From Pseudomonadota bacterium (GTDB taxonomy: Bacteria; Pseudomonadota; Alphaproteobacteria; Rhizobiales; Devosiaceae), in the NCBI GenBank assembly GCA_023431205.1, contig JAEYXQ010000094.1, forward strand, positions 1 through 37,145: a stretch of DNA of 37,145 nt, in the 5' to 3' direction. Below, piece by piece: positions 23,437-30,978 of the stretch. The notes beneath the pieces were generated by a model that saw only the letters and a list, made by a program, of their open reading frames with translations, was not told the origin of the DNA and ran no database searches. Positions within the stretch are counted from its first letter, which is position 1. Each line of letters starts with the position of its first letter. A program made the translations under genes and the position numbers.

Positions 23437-24885
23437 CTATTCAACCCCGCCATCGCCGTGGCCGCCATGCCGCTTCGGCGACAGCGGTCGCGGCGCATGC
23501 GCCTCTCCGGTGAGCTCGGTCTTCCAGCGGGCCGCCTGCTCCAGCACATTGGCCGGTGCGGTGCCGCCATAGCTCCTGCGGGCGGCGACGGAGGCATCGA
23601 CCGTCAGCACCTTGTGGATGCGGCTGTCGATGCGCCCATCGATGGACTTGAAGTCCTCGATGGTCAGTCCCTCGAGCCCGCAGCCCTTTCCCTCGGCCAG
23701 GGCAACGATCTGTCCGGTGATGTGGTGGGCGTCGCGGAAGGGGATGCCAGCCTCGCGCACCAGCCAGTCGGCGACGTCGGTGGCGGTCGAAAAGCCCGCC
23801 GCGGCGGAGGCGCGCATGCGCTCGCGATTGGGCTGCATGTCGCCCACCATGCCGGTCATGGCGGCAAGGGAGAGCGAGAGGGCGTCAAGGGCGTCGAAGG
23901 CGACCTCCTTGTCCTCCTGCATGTCCTTGGAATAGGCGAGCGGCAGGCCCTTCATCACTACGGTGAGGCTGGTCAGCGCACCGAGGATGCGGCCCACCTT
24001 GGCGCGCACCAGTTCGGCGGCATCGGGGTTGCGCTTTTGCGGCATGATCGAGGAGCCGGTGGTGAACTTGTCGCTGAGCCGAACAAAGCCGAACTGGGCC
24101 GAGCTCCAGATCACCATCTCCTCGGCAAAGCGAGAAAGGTGCATGCCGCAGATGGCGGCGGCGCTCAGCGTCTCGAGGACGAAGTCGCGGTCGGATACGG
24201 CATCGAGGGAGTTGGCGGTCGGCCGGTCGAAGCCCAGCGCCTCGGCCGTCATCTGCCGGTCGATCGGGTAGGGGGTGCCGGCAAGCGCGGCCGATCCCAG
24301 CGGGGATTCGTTGAGGCGCTTGCGCGCATCGAGCAGCCGGCCGGCGTCGCGGCCCAGCATCTCGACATAGGCGAGCAGGTGGTGCCCGAAGGTCACCGGC
24401 TGGGCATTCTGCAGGTGGGTGAAACCGGGGAGGATGGTCTCGGCCTCTTCCTCGGCGCGGGTTACGAGCGCCAATTGCAGGCTGCGGATCTGGGCCACCA
24501 GCGTGTCGATGGCGTCCCGCACATAGAGCCGGAAGTCGGTGGCCACCTGGTCGTTGCGCGAGCGGGCGGTGTGAAGCCGTCCGGCGGCGTCGCCGATCAG
24601 TTCGCGCAGCCGCGACTCCACGTTCATGTGGATGTCTTCGAGGGCGCGCGAGAACGTGAACGTGCCCGCTTCGATCTCGCCAAGCACCGTGTCGAGGCCG
24701 GAACGGATGCTATCGCGATCCGCCTGCGTCAGTATGCCCGTTGCCGCGAGCATTGTGGCATGGGCCTTCGATCCGGCAATATCCTGGCGATACAGGCGCT
24801 GGTCGAAGCCGATGGAGGCGTTTATCTCCTCCATGATGGCATCGGGCCCCGAGGCGAACCGGCCGCCCCACATCTTGTTGCTCAT
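23437..24885 (-). CDS. argH: Argininosuccinate lyase
   Basis: A 482-residue cytosolic enzyme that splits argininosuccinate into arginine and fumarate. MWGGRF near the N-terminus, TARSRNDQVATD, GFTHLQNAQPVTFGHH and the superfamily signature GSSIMPQKRNPD are all present in order. The C-terminus carries about 20 extra residues rich in proline, histidine and glycine. The ATG at 24885 begins at MSNKMWGGRF and has GGAG six to seven bases upstream; the frame stays open far beyond but only as antisense of tlpA. It diverges from tlpA with just 19 bases between the start codons, so its promoter must lie inside the tlpA 5' coding region. Confidence 0.96.
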   Translation of the reverse strand: MSNKMWGGRFASGPDAIMEEINASIGFDQRLYRQDIAGSKAHATMLAATGILTQADRDSIRSGLDTVLGEIEAGTFTFSRALEDIHMNVESRLRELIGDAAGRLHTARSRNDQVATDFRLYVRDAIDTLVAQIRSLQLALVTRAEEEAETILPGFTHLQNAQPVTFGHHLLAYVEMLGRDAGRLLDARKRLNESPLGSAALAGTPYPIDRQMTAEALGFDRPTANSLDAVSDRDFVLETLSAAAICGMHLSRFAEEMVIWSSAQFGFVRLSDKFTTGSSIMPQKRNPDAAELVRAKVGRILGALTSLTVVMKGLPLAYSKDMQEDKEVAFDALDALSLSLAAMTGMVGDMQPNRERMRASAAAGFSTATDVADWLVREAGIPFRDAHHITGQIVALAEGKGCGLEGLTIEDFKSIDGRIDSRIHKVLTVDASVAARRSYGGTAPANVLEQAARWKTELTGEAHAPRPLSPKRHGGHGDGGVE

Positions 24886-24904
24886 TCTGGTCTCCGGAGG
24901 CACC

Positions 24905-25567
24905 ATGCAGATGGACCCGCAATCGAACCCGCACCCTGCCCGGCACTGGCTCCTGCCGGCCGCAATCGGGCTGGCTGTGGTCGCCGGGTCTATAGCGGCA
25001 TGGCTGGTGCTGGGCAATGGCGGCGCCGCCAGCGAGTGCCCGGCGCAGACCGCCGCCGGCGAGGCCATGGACATCGCCGCGGTGGGTGAACTCGCCGCCG
25101 TGACCGGCACCGGGCATGGGCGCGGCTATGCCGACCTGAGCTTCACCGATGCCGAGGGGCAGGCCATGTCCATTTCCGATTTCGAGGGCAAGGCGCTGCT
25201 GGTCAACTTCTGGGCCAGCTGGTGCGTCCCCTGCCGCGAAGAGATGCCGGCGCTCGATGCCATCGCGGCCAAGTACAATTCCGACAGCTTCATGGTGCTG
25301 CCGATCAATCTCGACATCGGCGAGAGCGGGCTCGAAAAAGCCAGGGGCTTCCTGGATGAGGGCCAGTTCGAGCACCTGCCGCTTTATGCCGATACCACCT
25401 TTGCCGCCTTCGACCGGCTGAAGCGCGAAGCGGTGGCGATGGGTCTTCCGGCGACGCTGCTGCTGGACCGGGAAGGGTGCGAGCTGGCGGTGCTGCAGGG
25501 CCCGGCCGAGTGGCACACGCCGGACGGCGAAGCAGTGGTGGAAGCGCTGATCGGGCTTTCCGGCTAG
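24905..25567 (+). CDS. tlpA: TlpA-family membrane-anchored thiol-disulfide reductase
   Basis: A 220-residue protein with one N-terminal membrane anchor (about 16-36) and a periplasmic thioredoxin domain. The active site is WASWCVPC (C107, C110), then the cis-proline region MGLPATLLLDREG. TlpA reduces periplasmic partners in cytochrome c oxidase assembly in Bradyrhizobium; the same role here is inferred. GGAGG lies four bases before the ATG at 24905, while a second ATG at 24911 has ten. It starts 19 bases from the divergent argH, with the two ribosome-binding sites overlapping in a CCTCCGGAGG-like block, and ends sharing CTAG with a convergent small gene. Confidence 0.9.
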   Translation: MQMDPQSNPHPARHWLLPAAIGLAVVAGSIAAWLVLGNGGAASECPAQTAAGEAMDIAAVGELAAVTGTGHGRGYADLSFTDAEGQAMSISDFEGKALLVNFWASWCVPCREEMPALDAIAAKYNSDSFMVLPINLDIGESGLEKARGFLDEGQFEHLPLYADTTFAAFDRLKREAVAMGLPATLLLDREGCELAVLQGPAEWHTPDGEAVVEALIGLSG

Positions 25568-25773
25568 ATCAGCCGGTCGACTTCGGCGCCGTTGGCCGGT
25601 GCCGTGGTGGCTAGATCGGGCTCGGGATCGGTCGCCTGTTCGCGCGCCTGAGCCTGCTGCAGGGCCATGCGGAGGCGGGCGACTTCCAGCAGATGGGCGT
25701 CCTGGGGCACCGCGGCTTCATGGGCCATGCGGTTGATCATCACTGCCGGGGAAATGCCGATACCGCTGCCCAT
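25564..25773 (-). CDS. Small hypothetical protein downstream of the motility-type gene
   Basis: A 69-residue protein, MGSGIGISPAVMINRMAHEA at the start, then a helical heptad-like stretch (HLLEVARLRMALQQAQARE) and a flexible acidic tail. Its ATG is two bases after the stop of the YjfB-like gene, so it is almost certainly co-translated. No family was recognised; the predicted helix resembles short secretion-chaperone or filament-associated peptides only in a general way. Its stop overlaps that of tlpA within CTAG. Confidence 0.6.
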   Translation of the reverse strand: MGSGIGISPAVMINRMAHEAAVPQDAHLLEVARLRMALQQAQAREQATDPEPDLATTAPANGAEVDRLI

Positions 25774-25775
25774 GC

Positions 25776-25958
25776 TCAGGCTCGCTTGTCGACGTGAAGC
25801 CCCTGGCCCGGCGGGGGCGCTGCGAGAGCGGTCTGCATCAGCGTGTCGATCAGGGTCTGCTGCATCTCGTGTGCCTTCTTCAGCACGGCGATCTGGGTGG
25901 CGTGCTGGGTCGCCGCGGAGTTCATCGTCACCATCTGAATGGCCAGGTCGGTGTTCAC
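25776..25958 (-). CDS. YjfB-like putative motility protein (GTG start)
   Basis: A 60-residue protein. The core reads LAIQMVTMNSAATQHATQIAVLKKAHEMQQTLIDTLMQ, matching the pattern of the YjfB motility family (an IAVLKKAxxMQ helix after a Q-rich helix). The rest is a short proline/glycine tail. GTG at 25958 has AAGGA eight bases upstream, which fixes the start; an earlier GTG has no such site. By family it may be linked to flagella, but the experimental role is not well known. It is the first of two small genes diverging from a diguanylate cyclase. Confidence 0.72.
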   Translation of the reverse strand: MNTDLAIQMVTMNSAATQHATQIAVLKKAHEMQQTLIDTLMQTALAAPPPGQGLHVDKRA

Positions 25959-26066
25959 CGCTGCCGTCCTTTGCACCCGTCGAAGGGTTTAGGCTAGGCG
26001 CCGGAAGTAAACGAAAGGTGCATCGGAACGGGCAGAAAACCCGCCTACACGATCCGTTAACCGCAC

Positions 26067-26088
26067 GCGCAGCGAGGCGTCGCTGCGC
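26067..26088. promoter_or_regulatory. 9-bp perfect inverted repeat between the YjfB-like gene and the GGDEF gene
   Basis: GCGCAGCGA (26067-26075) and TCGCTGCGC (26080-26088) are perfect complements around a four-base spacer. No T-run follows on either strand, so it is a better candidate for an operator or leader hairpin than for a terminator. It lies 55 bases upstream of the diguanylate-cyclase start. The rest of the 184-base gap has no recognised promoter. Confidence 0.4.
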
Positions 26089-26142
26089 TGTCTCCGGGGC
26101 GGGGCTCGGCACGTTGATAGGGCAACAACTCCGGGTGCTGCC

Positions 26143-27297
26143 TTGCTCGTTCCCCAAGTTATCCTGTCGCTGTTCCAGACGCTGGGCTACCTGGCTCTGA
26201 TTGCCATTGCTTTCGGCGCGGTGGAGCGCACCGAGTGGCCGGCGCTGGTCCGCAGCCTCGTGCACGGCTGCATCTTCGGCGGCGGCGCGGTGCTGGCGAT
26301 GTTCGAGCCTGCGCAACTGGCCGACGGGGTGCAGATCGACGGCCGGGCCCTGATCGTGGGGTTCGGCGCTGCCTTTGGCGGCTGGCCGGCGGCCCTGCTG
26401 GCCGGCCTCATGGCCGGCAGCGTGCGGATGTTGATCGGTGGGGCAGGGGTCAGCCCCGGCCTTGCCGGTATCGCTATTGCCGCTGTGCTGGGACTGGTGT
26501 GGCGCTATTGGCTCAAGCCGGCCGGGAAACTGGGTGTCGGTAGCCTCCTTGGTCTCGGCCTGTTGATCTCGTTGCATCTGCTGGCGTCAGCGGTGCTGGG
26601 CTACGCGTTGCTGGTGACGATGCTGACCCACATTGCGCCCTATGTCGTGTCCGCATCGGTGGTGGCGGCGCTGTTTCTTGGCCTGTTCATCGAGCGCGAA
26701 CTGCGCCAGATCGCGCGCGAGCAGCATTGGCGGCGCAATGCGTTGACCGACCCGCTCACGGGCTTGCCCAACCGCCGTGCCTTCGAACAGGGCATGGGTG
26801 GCCTCAGGGTGGCCGGGCGCCCTGCTGGCCTGCTGATCGCCGATGTCGACCACTTCAAGCTGGTCAACGACACCCATGGGCATGCCGCGGGGGATTACGT
26901 GCTGCAGCGGCTGGCAATGACGCTGCGCGGCAACCTGCGGAGCCATGACCTGCTGGCACGCCTGGGTGGCGAGGAATTGTCGGTCCTGTTGCCGGAGACC
27001 GGCGTGCCGGAGGCCATCGTGGTGGCAGAGCGCTTGCGTGCCGCCGTCGAGACCATGAGCCTGGAGTGGCAGGGCCTGCCGCTTGAGGTCACCATCAGCA
27101 TCGGGGTGGCGGTGGGGGAGGGTAGCACGCCCGCGGCGACCCTGTTCACCCAGGCCGATGCCGCCCTCTATGCTGCCAAGCGGGCCGGGCGGAACCGGGT
27201 GGTATTTGCCGGCCAGGTGCTGCTTGAGCCGCCGATTGCAGCTTGGGCAGACAAGGAGTTGTCAGAGCGCCGGCGGGCGCGCCCGCGCGTTGCCTGA
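26143..27297 (+). CDS. Membrane diguanylate cyclase (5TM-type sensor plus GGDEF)
   Basis: A 384-residue inner-membrane protein with about five or six helices in residues 5-185, in the pattern of the LytS/YhcK-type 5TM receptor domain (GWPAALLAGLMAG and GGAGVSPGLAGI between helices). A GGDEF domain follows. The active site is GGEEL (275-279), with metal ligands in IADVDHF. The allosteric RxxD site (R266-D269) is five residues upstream, so product inhibition by cyclic-di-GMP is expected. It makes cyclic-di-GMP from GTP, usually moving cells from swimming to attachment. The start is a TTG at 26143 with no strong Shine-Dalgarno and is uncertain. It diverges from a motility-type gene pair. Confidence 0.88.
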   Translation: MLVPQVILSLFQTLGYLALIAIAFGAVERTEWPALVRSLVHGCIFGGGAVLAMFEPAQLADGVQIDGRALIVGFGAAFGGWPAALLAGLMAGSVRMLIGGAGVSPGLAGIAIAAVLGLVWRYWLKPAGKLGVGSLLGLGLLISLHLLASAVLGYALLVTMLTHIAPYVVSASVVAALFLGLFIERELRQIAREQHWRRNALTDPLTGLPNRRAFEQGMGGLRVAGRPAGLLIADVDHFKLVNDTHGHAAGDYVLQRLAMTLRGNLRSHDLLARLGGEELSVLLPETGVPEAIVVAERLRAAVETMSLEWQGLPLEVTISIGVAVGEGSTPAATLFTQADAALYAAKRAGRNRVVFAGQVLLEPPIAAWADKELSERRRARPRVA

Positions 27298-27306
27298 CGG
27301 GTAGCC

Positions 27307-27897
27307 TCAGCTCTTCTTCAGGTCGCTGTTGGCGCCGGGAATCCAGAGCACGTCCCGTTCGCCATTGCCATTGGCGACGCGGCCAAGAACGAACAGCAGG
27401 TCTGATAGTCGGTTGAGGTAGCGCACTGCTTCGGCGCTGGTGTCGGGTTCGGCGGCCGTAAGTTCGGTCGCGCGTCGCTCGGCGCGACGCACCACGGTGC
27501 GGGCCAGATGCAGCGCCGCAGACAGGGGCGAGCCGCCGGGCAGCACGAAGCTGGTCAGCGGCGCTAGGTTGGCATTGTAGTGGTCGATCTGCTTTTCGAC
27601 GAACGCCGTCTGAACCGGTCGGACGCGCAGTGTCGGGTGCTCGCTGTCCTCGTCGTCACCGGGTGTGGCGAGGTCGGAGCCCACGTCGAACAGGTCGTTC
27701 TGGACCCGCGCCAGCAGCATGTCGACCTTTGGCATGGCACTGGTGTGAAGGCGTGCCAGGCCGATGGCAGCGTTGGCTTCATCAACGGTGCCGAAGGCCT
27801 CGATGCGGATGTCGTGCTTGGGTCGGCGCGGGCCGCGCACCAGGCCGGTGGTGCCGTCGTCGCCGGTGCGGGTGTAGATCTTGTTGATCTTGATCAT
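27307..27897 (-). CDS. ATP:cob(I)alamin adenosyltransferase, PduO type
   Basis: A 196-residue cytosolic enzyme that transfers the 5'-deoxyadenosyl group of ATP to cob(I)alamin, giving coenzyme B12. The ATP-binding N-terminus TRTGDDGTTGL (9-19) and the sequence FGTVDEANAAIGLAR are typical, as is RYLNRLSDLLFVLGRVAN near the end. It belongs to the PduO/MMAB class and not to the CobA/CobO class. It lies four bases downstream of the HIG1 gene. In relatives etfBA often follows; here the next gene is convergent. No cobalamin riboswitch is seen. Confidence 0.92.
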   Translation of the reverse strand: MIKINKIYTRTGDDGTTGLVRGPRRPKHDIRIEAFGTVDEANAAIGLARLHTSAMPKVDMLLARVQNDLFDVGSDLATPGDDEDSEHPTLRVRPVQTAFVEKQIDHYNANLAPLTSFVLPGGSPLSAALHLARTVVRRAERRATELTAAEPDTSAEAVRYLNRLSDLLFVLGRVANGNGERDVLWIPGANSDLKKS

Positions 27898-27901
27898 CGG
27901 C

Positions 27902-28099
27902 TCAGCGGCCCTGGCCGAACAGGAACAAGGCTCCGAGCAGCAGGAAGATGGCGATGGCCTGGCCGATGACGCGCAGGCGCATCAGCTTCTGGCTGGTGTT
28001 GCCGGGACCGCCCTTGAGCATGTTCCACAGCCCCAGACCGAGAACGATGACGACGAAAAGCAGGGCAAGGGCAATGGCGATATTGAGCAGCGTTTCCAT
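27902..28099 (-). CDS. HIG1-domain twin-transmembrane small protein
   Basis: A 65-residue protein with two membrane helices (about 4-24 and 45-62) joined by a basic loop. The loop carries the HIG1 signature Q-x3-R-x-R-x3-Q in SQKLMRLRVIGQ. HIG1 proteins bind respiratory complexes III/IV in mitochondria; in bacteria the role is inferred only. The ATG at 28099 has AGG seven bases upstream. It lies seven bases after the LysR stop and four before the adenosyltransferase, so all three may be one transcript. Confidence 0.8.
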   Translation of the reverse strand: METLLNIAIALALLFVVIVLGLGLWNMLKGGPGNTSQKLMRLRVIGQAIAIFLLLGALFLFGQGR

Positions 28100-28106
28100 G
28101 GGCAAC

Positions 28107-29021
28107 CTAACGCGGGATGGGTGCAGAGGATGCTGTCTTCAGATAGGCGGCAAGTCCCTCGGCCAGGGCGTCATAGATGGCACGGATCCGGTGCGAGGTG
28201 AACAACTGGCTGTGGGTGGTCAGCCATATGGGCATCGGGGGTACCGCGATGTCGACGGGAATGGCCACCATGCCCGGCGTGTGCTCCACCAGATTCAGTT
28301 GGGTGAAGCCGATGCCGAGCCCGGCCTTCATCAACTCCCACAGATGCGGCTGGTCGTCGGAGCGGAGCACGAAGTCGTCCCGCGTAAGCTGGAAGCCGAG
28401 GCTGCGGGCGTGCAGCACGATGGCATCCGAGCGGTCGAAACCGATCAGGTCGTGCTGCCACAGGTCGGACAGCGTCGTCGGCATGCCCCTTCGGGCGAGG
28501 TAGCTTTCATGGGCAGTCGGGACCAGGGCGATGTCACCGAGGTGTCGGGTGATCAGTTCGAGTTGTGTGGGGCGGAACATGCGCAGCGCAATGTCCGCCT
28601 CCCGCATCAGCAGGTTCTCGGCGGAATCGGAGGGGACGACCTCGAGGGCGATGCGCGGGTGCAGCCGTCGGATACCGGCAAGGATGCCGGGAAGCACGTA
28701 GTTGGAGATCATGGCGCTGGCCGTGATGCGGACCGTGCCGCCGGGCTCTTCCTTGGCGCCATCGGCGAGTATGGCGGCTTCGGCGAGGGAGGACCGTGCC
28801 CGGGCGACCGGTTCGTAGAGGCGCAGGGCCGCTTCGGTGGGCCTGAGTCCTGTAAGAGCACGATCGAAGAGGTTCAGCCCCAGATCGGTCTCGAGCGTCT
28901 CGACATGGCGGCCGACCGTCGGCTGGCTCAGCGACAGGGCGCGCGCGGCGCCGGAAAGTGAGCCGTGTTCCACAACGGCTGCAAAGCTGCGCCAGAGCGC
29001 CCAGTCCGGTTCTCTCTTCAT
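28107..29021 (-). CDS. LysR-family transcriptional regulator
   Basis: A 304-residue regulator. A winged helix-turn-helix covers residues 1-65 (LSGAARALSLSQPTVGRHVETLETDLGLNLF), and a periplasmic-binding-protein-like effector domain follows from about 90. The effector is unknown. The ATG at 29021 was chosen because the HTH begins within ten residues; earlier in-frame codons lie in the promoter region. It diverges from the SDR-type gene across 88 bases that hold an imperfect dyad, so it probably controls that gene and itself. The two genes after it (HIG1, adenosyltransferase) are probably unrelated in function. Confidence 0.9.
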   Translation of the reverse strand: MKREPDWALWRSFAAVVEHGSLSGAARALSLSQPTVGRHVETLETDLGLNLFDRALTGLRPTEAALRLYEPVARARSSLAEAAILADGAKEEPGGTVRITASAMISNYVLPGILAGIRRLHPRIALEVVPSDSAENLLMREADIALRMFRPTQLELITRHLGDIALVPTAHESYLARRGMPTTLSDLWQHDLIGFDRSDAIVLHARSLGFQLTRDDFVLRSDDQPHLWELMKAGLGIGFTQLNLVEHTPGMVAIPVDIAVPPMPIWLTTHSQLFTSHRIRAIYDALAEGLAAYLKTASSAPIPR

Positions 29022-29054
29022 TCTTGAATGCCGAACCCACGATTTTGGCGAATG

Positions 29055-29072
29055 CCCATACGGTAGTGTGGG
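29055..29072. promoter_or_regulatory. Imperfect dyad, candidate LysR operator
   Basis: CCCATAC (29055-29061) and GTGTGGG (29066-29072) are inverted with six of seven matches around GGTA, midway between the divergent lysR-type and SDR-type starts. Placement and size suit a LysR recognition site. Confidence 0.4.
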
Positions 29073-29109
29073 TGTCATGCTCCTGTCCATCACAGCGATG
29101 GAGCAGATC

Positions 29110-30063
29110 ATGAGCAAGGACAAGGTCACCGTTCTCGGCAGCAACGGCCATATCGGTCACGCGGCCATGCTGGCGTTTCGCGACGCCGATTGGACCGTCA
29201 CCGGCTTCGGCCGTTCAAACCGCAAACCCGTTGGCGGCACGGCGTTCGTCCAGGGAGACGCAGGCGAACCGGCGGCGGTGCAGGCGGCAATCGCCGAGGC
29301 CGATGTGGTCGTCAACGGCTTGCACCTGCGCTACGACCAGTGGGGCAACGGCCGCGCCGAAGCGCAGCTTCAGGTGGTCATCGATGCCATGGCCGGCACC
29401 GGCAAGACGCTGATCTTCCCCGGCACCATCTACAATTACCGCGCCAGTGACCGGGTGGTCGACCCGCGCCTGCGCCAGGACGGCGAAGCACCCCGTGGGA
29501 CCATCCGCATCAGGCTCGAACGGATGCTGCGCGAGGCGGCGGAAAGCCGGGGCTTCCAGGTGCTGGTGATCCGCGCCGGCGACTTCTTCGGGCCCGGCAA
29601 TCACGACGAGTGGTATGGCGCGGCGATGCTGATGGATTACCGCAAGGACCGGCTCTACCACTTGGGCGATCTCGAAAAGCGCCATTCCTGGGCCTACCTG
29701 CCCGATCTCGGCCGGGCCTCTGCCGCGCTGGCGGAGCGGCGGGCGGACTTCTCGTGCTTCGAGAACTTCCATTTCGCCGGCCACTGGGTGTCACATGGGC
29801 AGATCATGGCTGCTGTGCAGACTGTGCTGCCGCGCCGGGTGAAAGTGTCGCCTTTTCCGTGGTGGCTCCTGCGCGCAGTGGGATTGGCGAACCCGGTCAT
29901 GCGCGACATCTTCCGCATGCGCTATCTGTGGCAGAACGAGATGGAGCTGGTGGACCCGCGTCTCGACGGGCTGCTCGGCCCCGGCTTCACCACCCCGTTC
30001 GAGCAGGCGGTGACCGCAACGGTGACCGACCTGCTCGGCAGCGGCGAGAAGGCCGCGGCCTAA
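29110..30063 (+). CDS. NAD(P)-binding epimerase/dehydratase-like (extended SDR) protein
   Basis: A 317-residue Rossmann-fold protein. VTVLGSNGHIG at 6-16 is the dinucleotide loop (GxxGxxG form). TLIFPGTIYNYR followed by RIRLERML carries the Tyr-x-x-x-Lys region only in altered form: the tyrosine is visible and no clear catalytic lysine follows, so it may belong to the atypical NAD-dependent epimerase or NmrA-like branch. VIRAGDFFGPG is the usual substrate loop. The substrate is unknown. The ATG at 29110 has GGAG six bases upstream. It diverges from the LysR gene and is probably its target. Confidence 0.83.
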   Translation: MSKDKVTVLGSNGHIGHAAMLAFRDADWTVTGFGRSNRKPVGGTAFVQGDAGEPAAVQAAIAEADVVVNGLHLRYDQWGNGRAEAQLQVVIDAMAGTGKTLIFPGTIYNYRASDRVVDPRLRQDGEAPRGTIRIRLERMLREAAESRGFQVLVIRAGDFFGPGNHDEWYGAAMLMDYRKDRLYHLGDLEKRHSWAYLPDLGRASAALAERRADFSCFENFHFAGHWVSHGQIMAAVQTVLPRRVKVSPFPWWLLRAVGLANPVMRDIFRMRYLWQNEMELVDPRLDGLLGPGFTTPFEQAVTATVTDLLGSGEKAAA

Positions 30064-30066
30064 AGC

Positions 30067-30104
30067 GGCTCCTTGCTACCTCTCCCGACAGGCGAGAGGG
30101 AGCC
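30067..30104. repeat. Short hairpin between convergent genes, degenerate relative of the 22.5-kb repeats
   Basis: GGCTC / GAGCC outer arms enclose CCTCTC ... GAGAGG, giving a two-stage hairpin. The CCTCTCCC head matches the head of the repeats at 22514-22635, but the tail is missing. It lies between the SDR-type gene and gluQ stops and could terminate both; no T-run is present. Confidence 0.5.
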
Positions 30105-30109
30105 TAGAT

Positions 30110-30961
30110 TCAGACCGCCCGCCGCACGTCGGCGGGCGTCCAGCCCTCACTGCGAAGGTCGGCGAGGCTCTTCGAATCGCGGGACTTGCTGAGCTTGTGA
30201 CCCTGGTCGTCCACCAGCAGCCGATGGAAATGGTAGATCGGGCTCGGCAGGCCCAGCAGCATCTGCAGCAGGACATGGATGTCGGTCGCCGCCTCCATGT
30301 CGCGGCCGCGGGTCACGTGGGTGATGCCCTGATCGGCATCGTCGATCACGACGCTGAGATGATAACTGGTCGGCATGTCCTTGCGCTGCAGCACCACGTC
30401 GCCCCAGCGCTCCGGCCGGGCATAGCGCACCTGCGGCCGGTCGGTCACGGTGGGGCCAACCACGGTGTAGGTCAGCATGCCGGTGCGATGGACCGCGGTC
30501 TCGTTGTCGAGCCGGAACTGCACCGGATCGCCACGCTCCAGCCGCTCGATGCGCTCGGCATTGCCGAGATGCCGGCAGGTGCCAGGATAAAGCGGGGCGC
30601 CATCCGGATCGGTGCCGGTCGCGGCTGCGCCGATCTCGCTGCGCGAGCAGAAGCAGGGATAGATCAGACGCATGTCCCGCAGGCGGTCGGCTGCCTCGGC
30701 ATAGATGCCGAAGCGGTCCGATTGCTGCATCACCGGCTCCGGCCAGTCGAGGCCGAGCCAATGGAGGTCGCGGTAGATCGCGTCGACGAATTCGGGTTTA
30801 CAGCGTTCGGTGTCGATGTCTTCGATCCGCAGCAGCGCCACGCCGCCGAGGCGATCGGCAGCGGCCCAGGTGTAGAGGGCGGAATAGGCATGGCCCAGAT
30901 GCAGCAGCCCGTTCGGGCTGGGGGCAAAACGGAGAACGGGCGCGGATGGAAACGGGGTCAC
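30110..30961 (-). CDS. gluQ: Glutamyl-Q tRNA(Asp) synthetase
   Basis: A 283-residue truncated glutamyl-tRNA synthetase that activates glutamate and attaches it to queuosine in tRNA-Asp. FAPSPNGLLHLGHAYSAL holds the HIGH-type motif (H21-H24), and KLSKS is the KMSKS equivalent near 257. The zinc site C-x-C ... Y-x3-C appears in YPCFCSR and YPGTCRH, as in E. coli YadB. The anticodon-binding domain is absent, as expected. The start is GTG at 30961 with a weak Shine-Dalgarno. It diverges from the glycosylase with starts only 17 bases apart. Confidence 0.93.
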   Translation of the reverse strand: MTPFPSAPVLRFAPSPNGLLHLGHAYSALYTWAAADRLGGVALLRIEDIDTERCKPEFVDAIYRDLHWLGLDWPEPVMQQSDRFGIYAEAADRLRDMRLIYPCFCSRSEIGAAATGTDPDGAPLYPGTCRHLGNAERIERLERGDPVQFRLDNETAVHRTGMLTYTVVGPTVTDRPQVRYARPERWGDVVLQRKDMPTSYHLSVVIDDADQGITHVTRGRDMEAATDIHVLLQMLLGLPSPIYHFHRLLVDDQGHKLSKSRDSKSLADLRSEGWTPADVRRAV

Positions 30962-30978
30962 GGCGAATTTCTACCACG

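Noticed and set aside
30946..30978. Upstream ATG start for the AlkA-type glycosylase
   Set aside because: It would overlap the divergent gluQ start by 16 bases and adds a stretch without family resemblance; the GTG at 30979 is preferred, though the ATG is not excluded.
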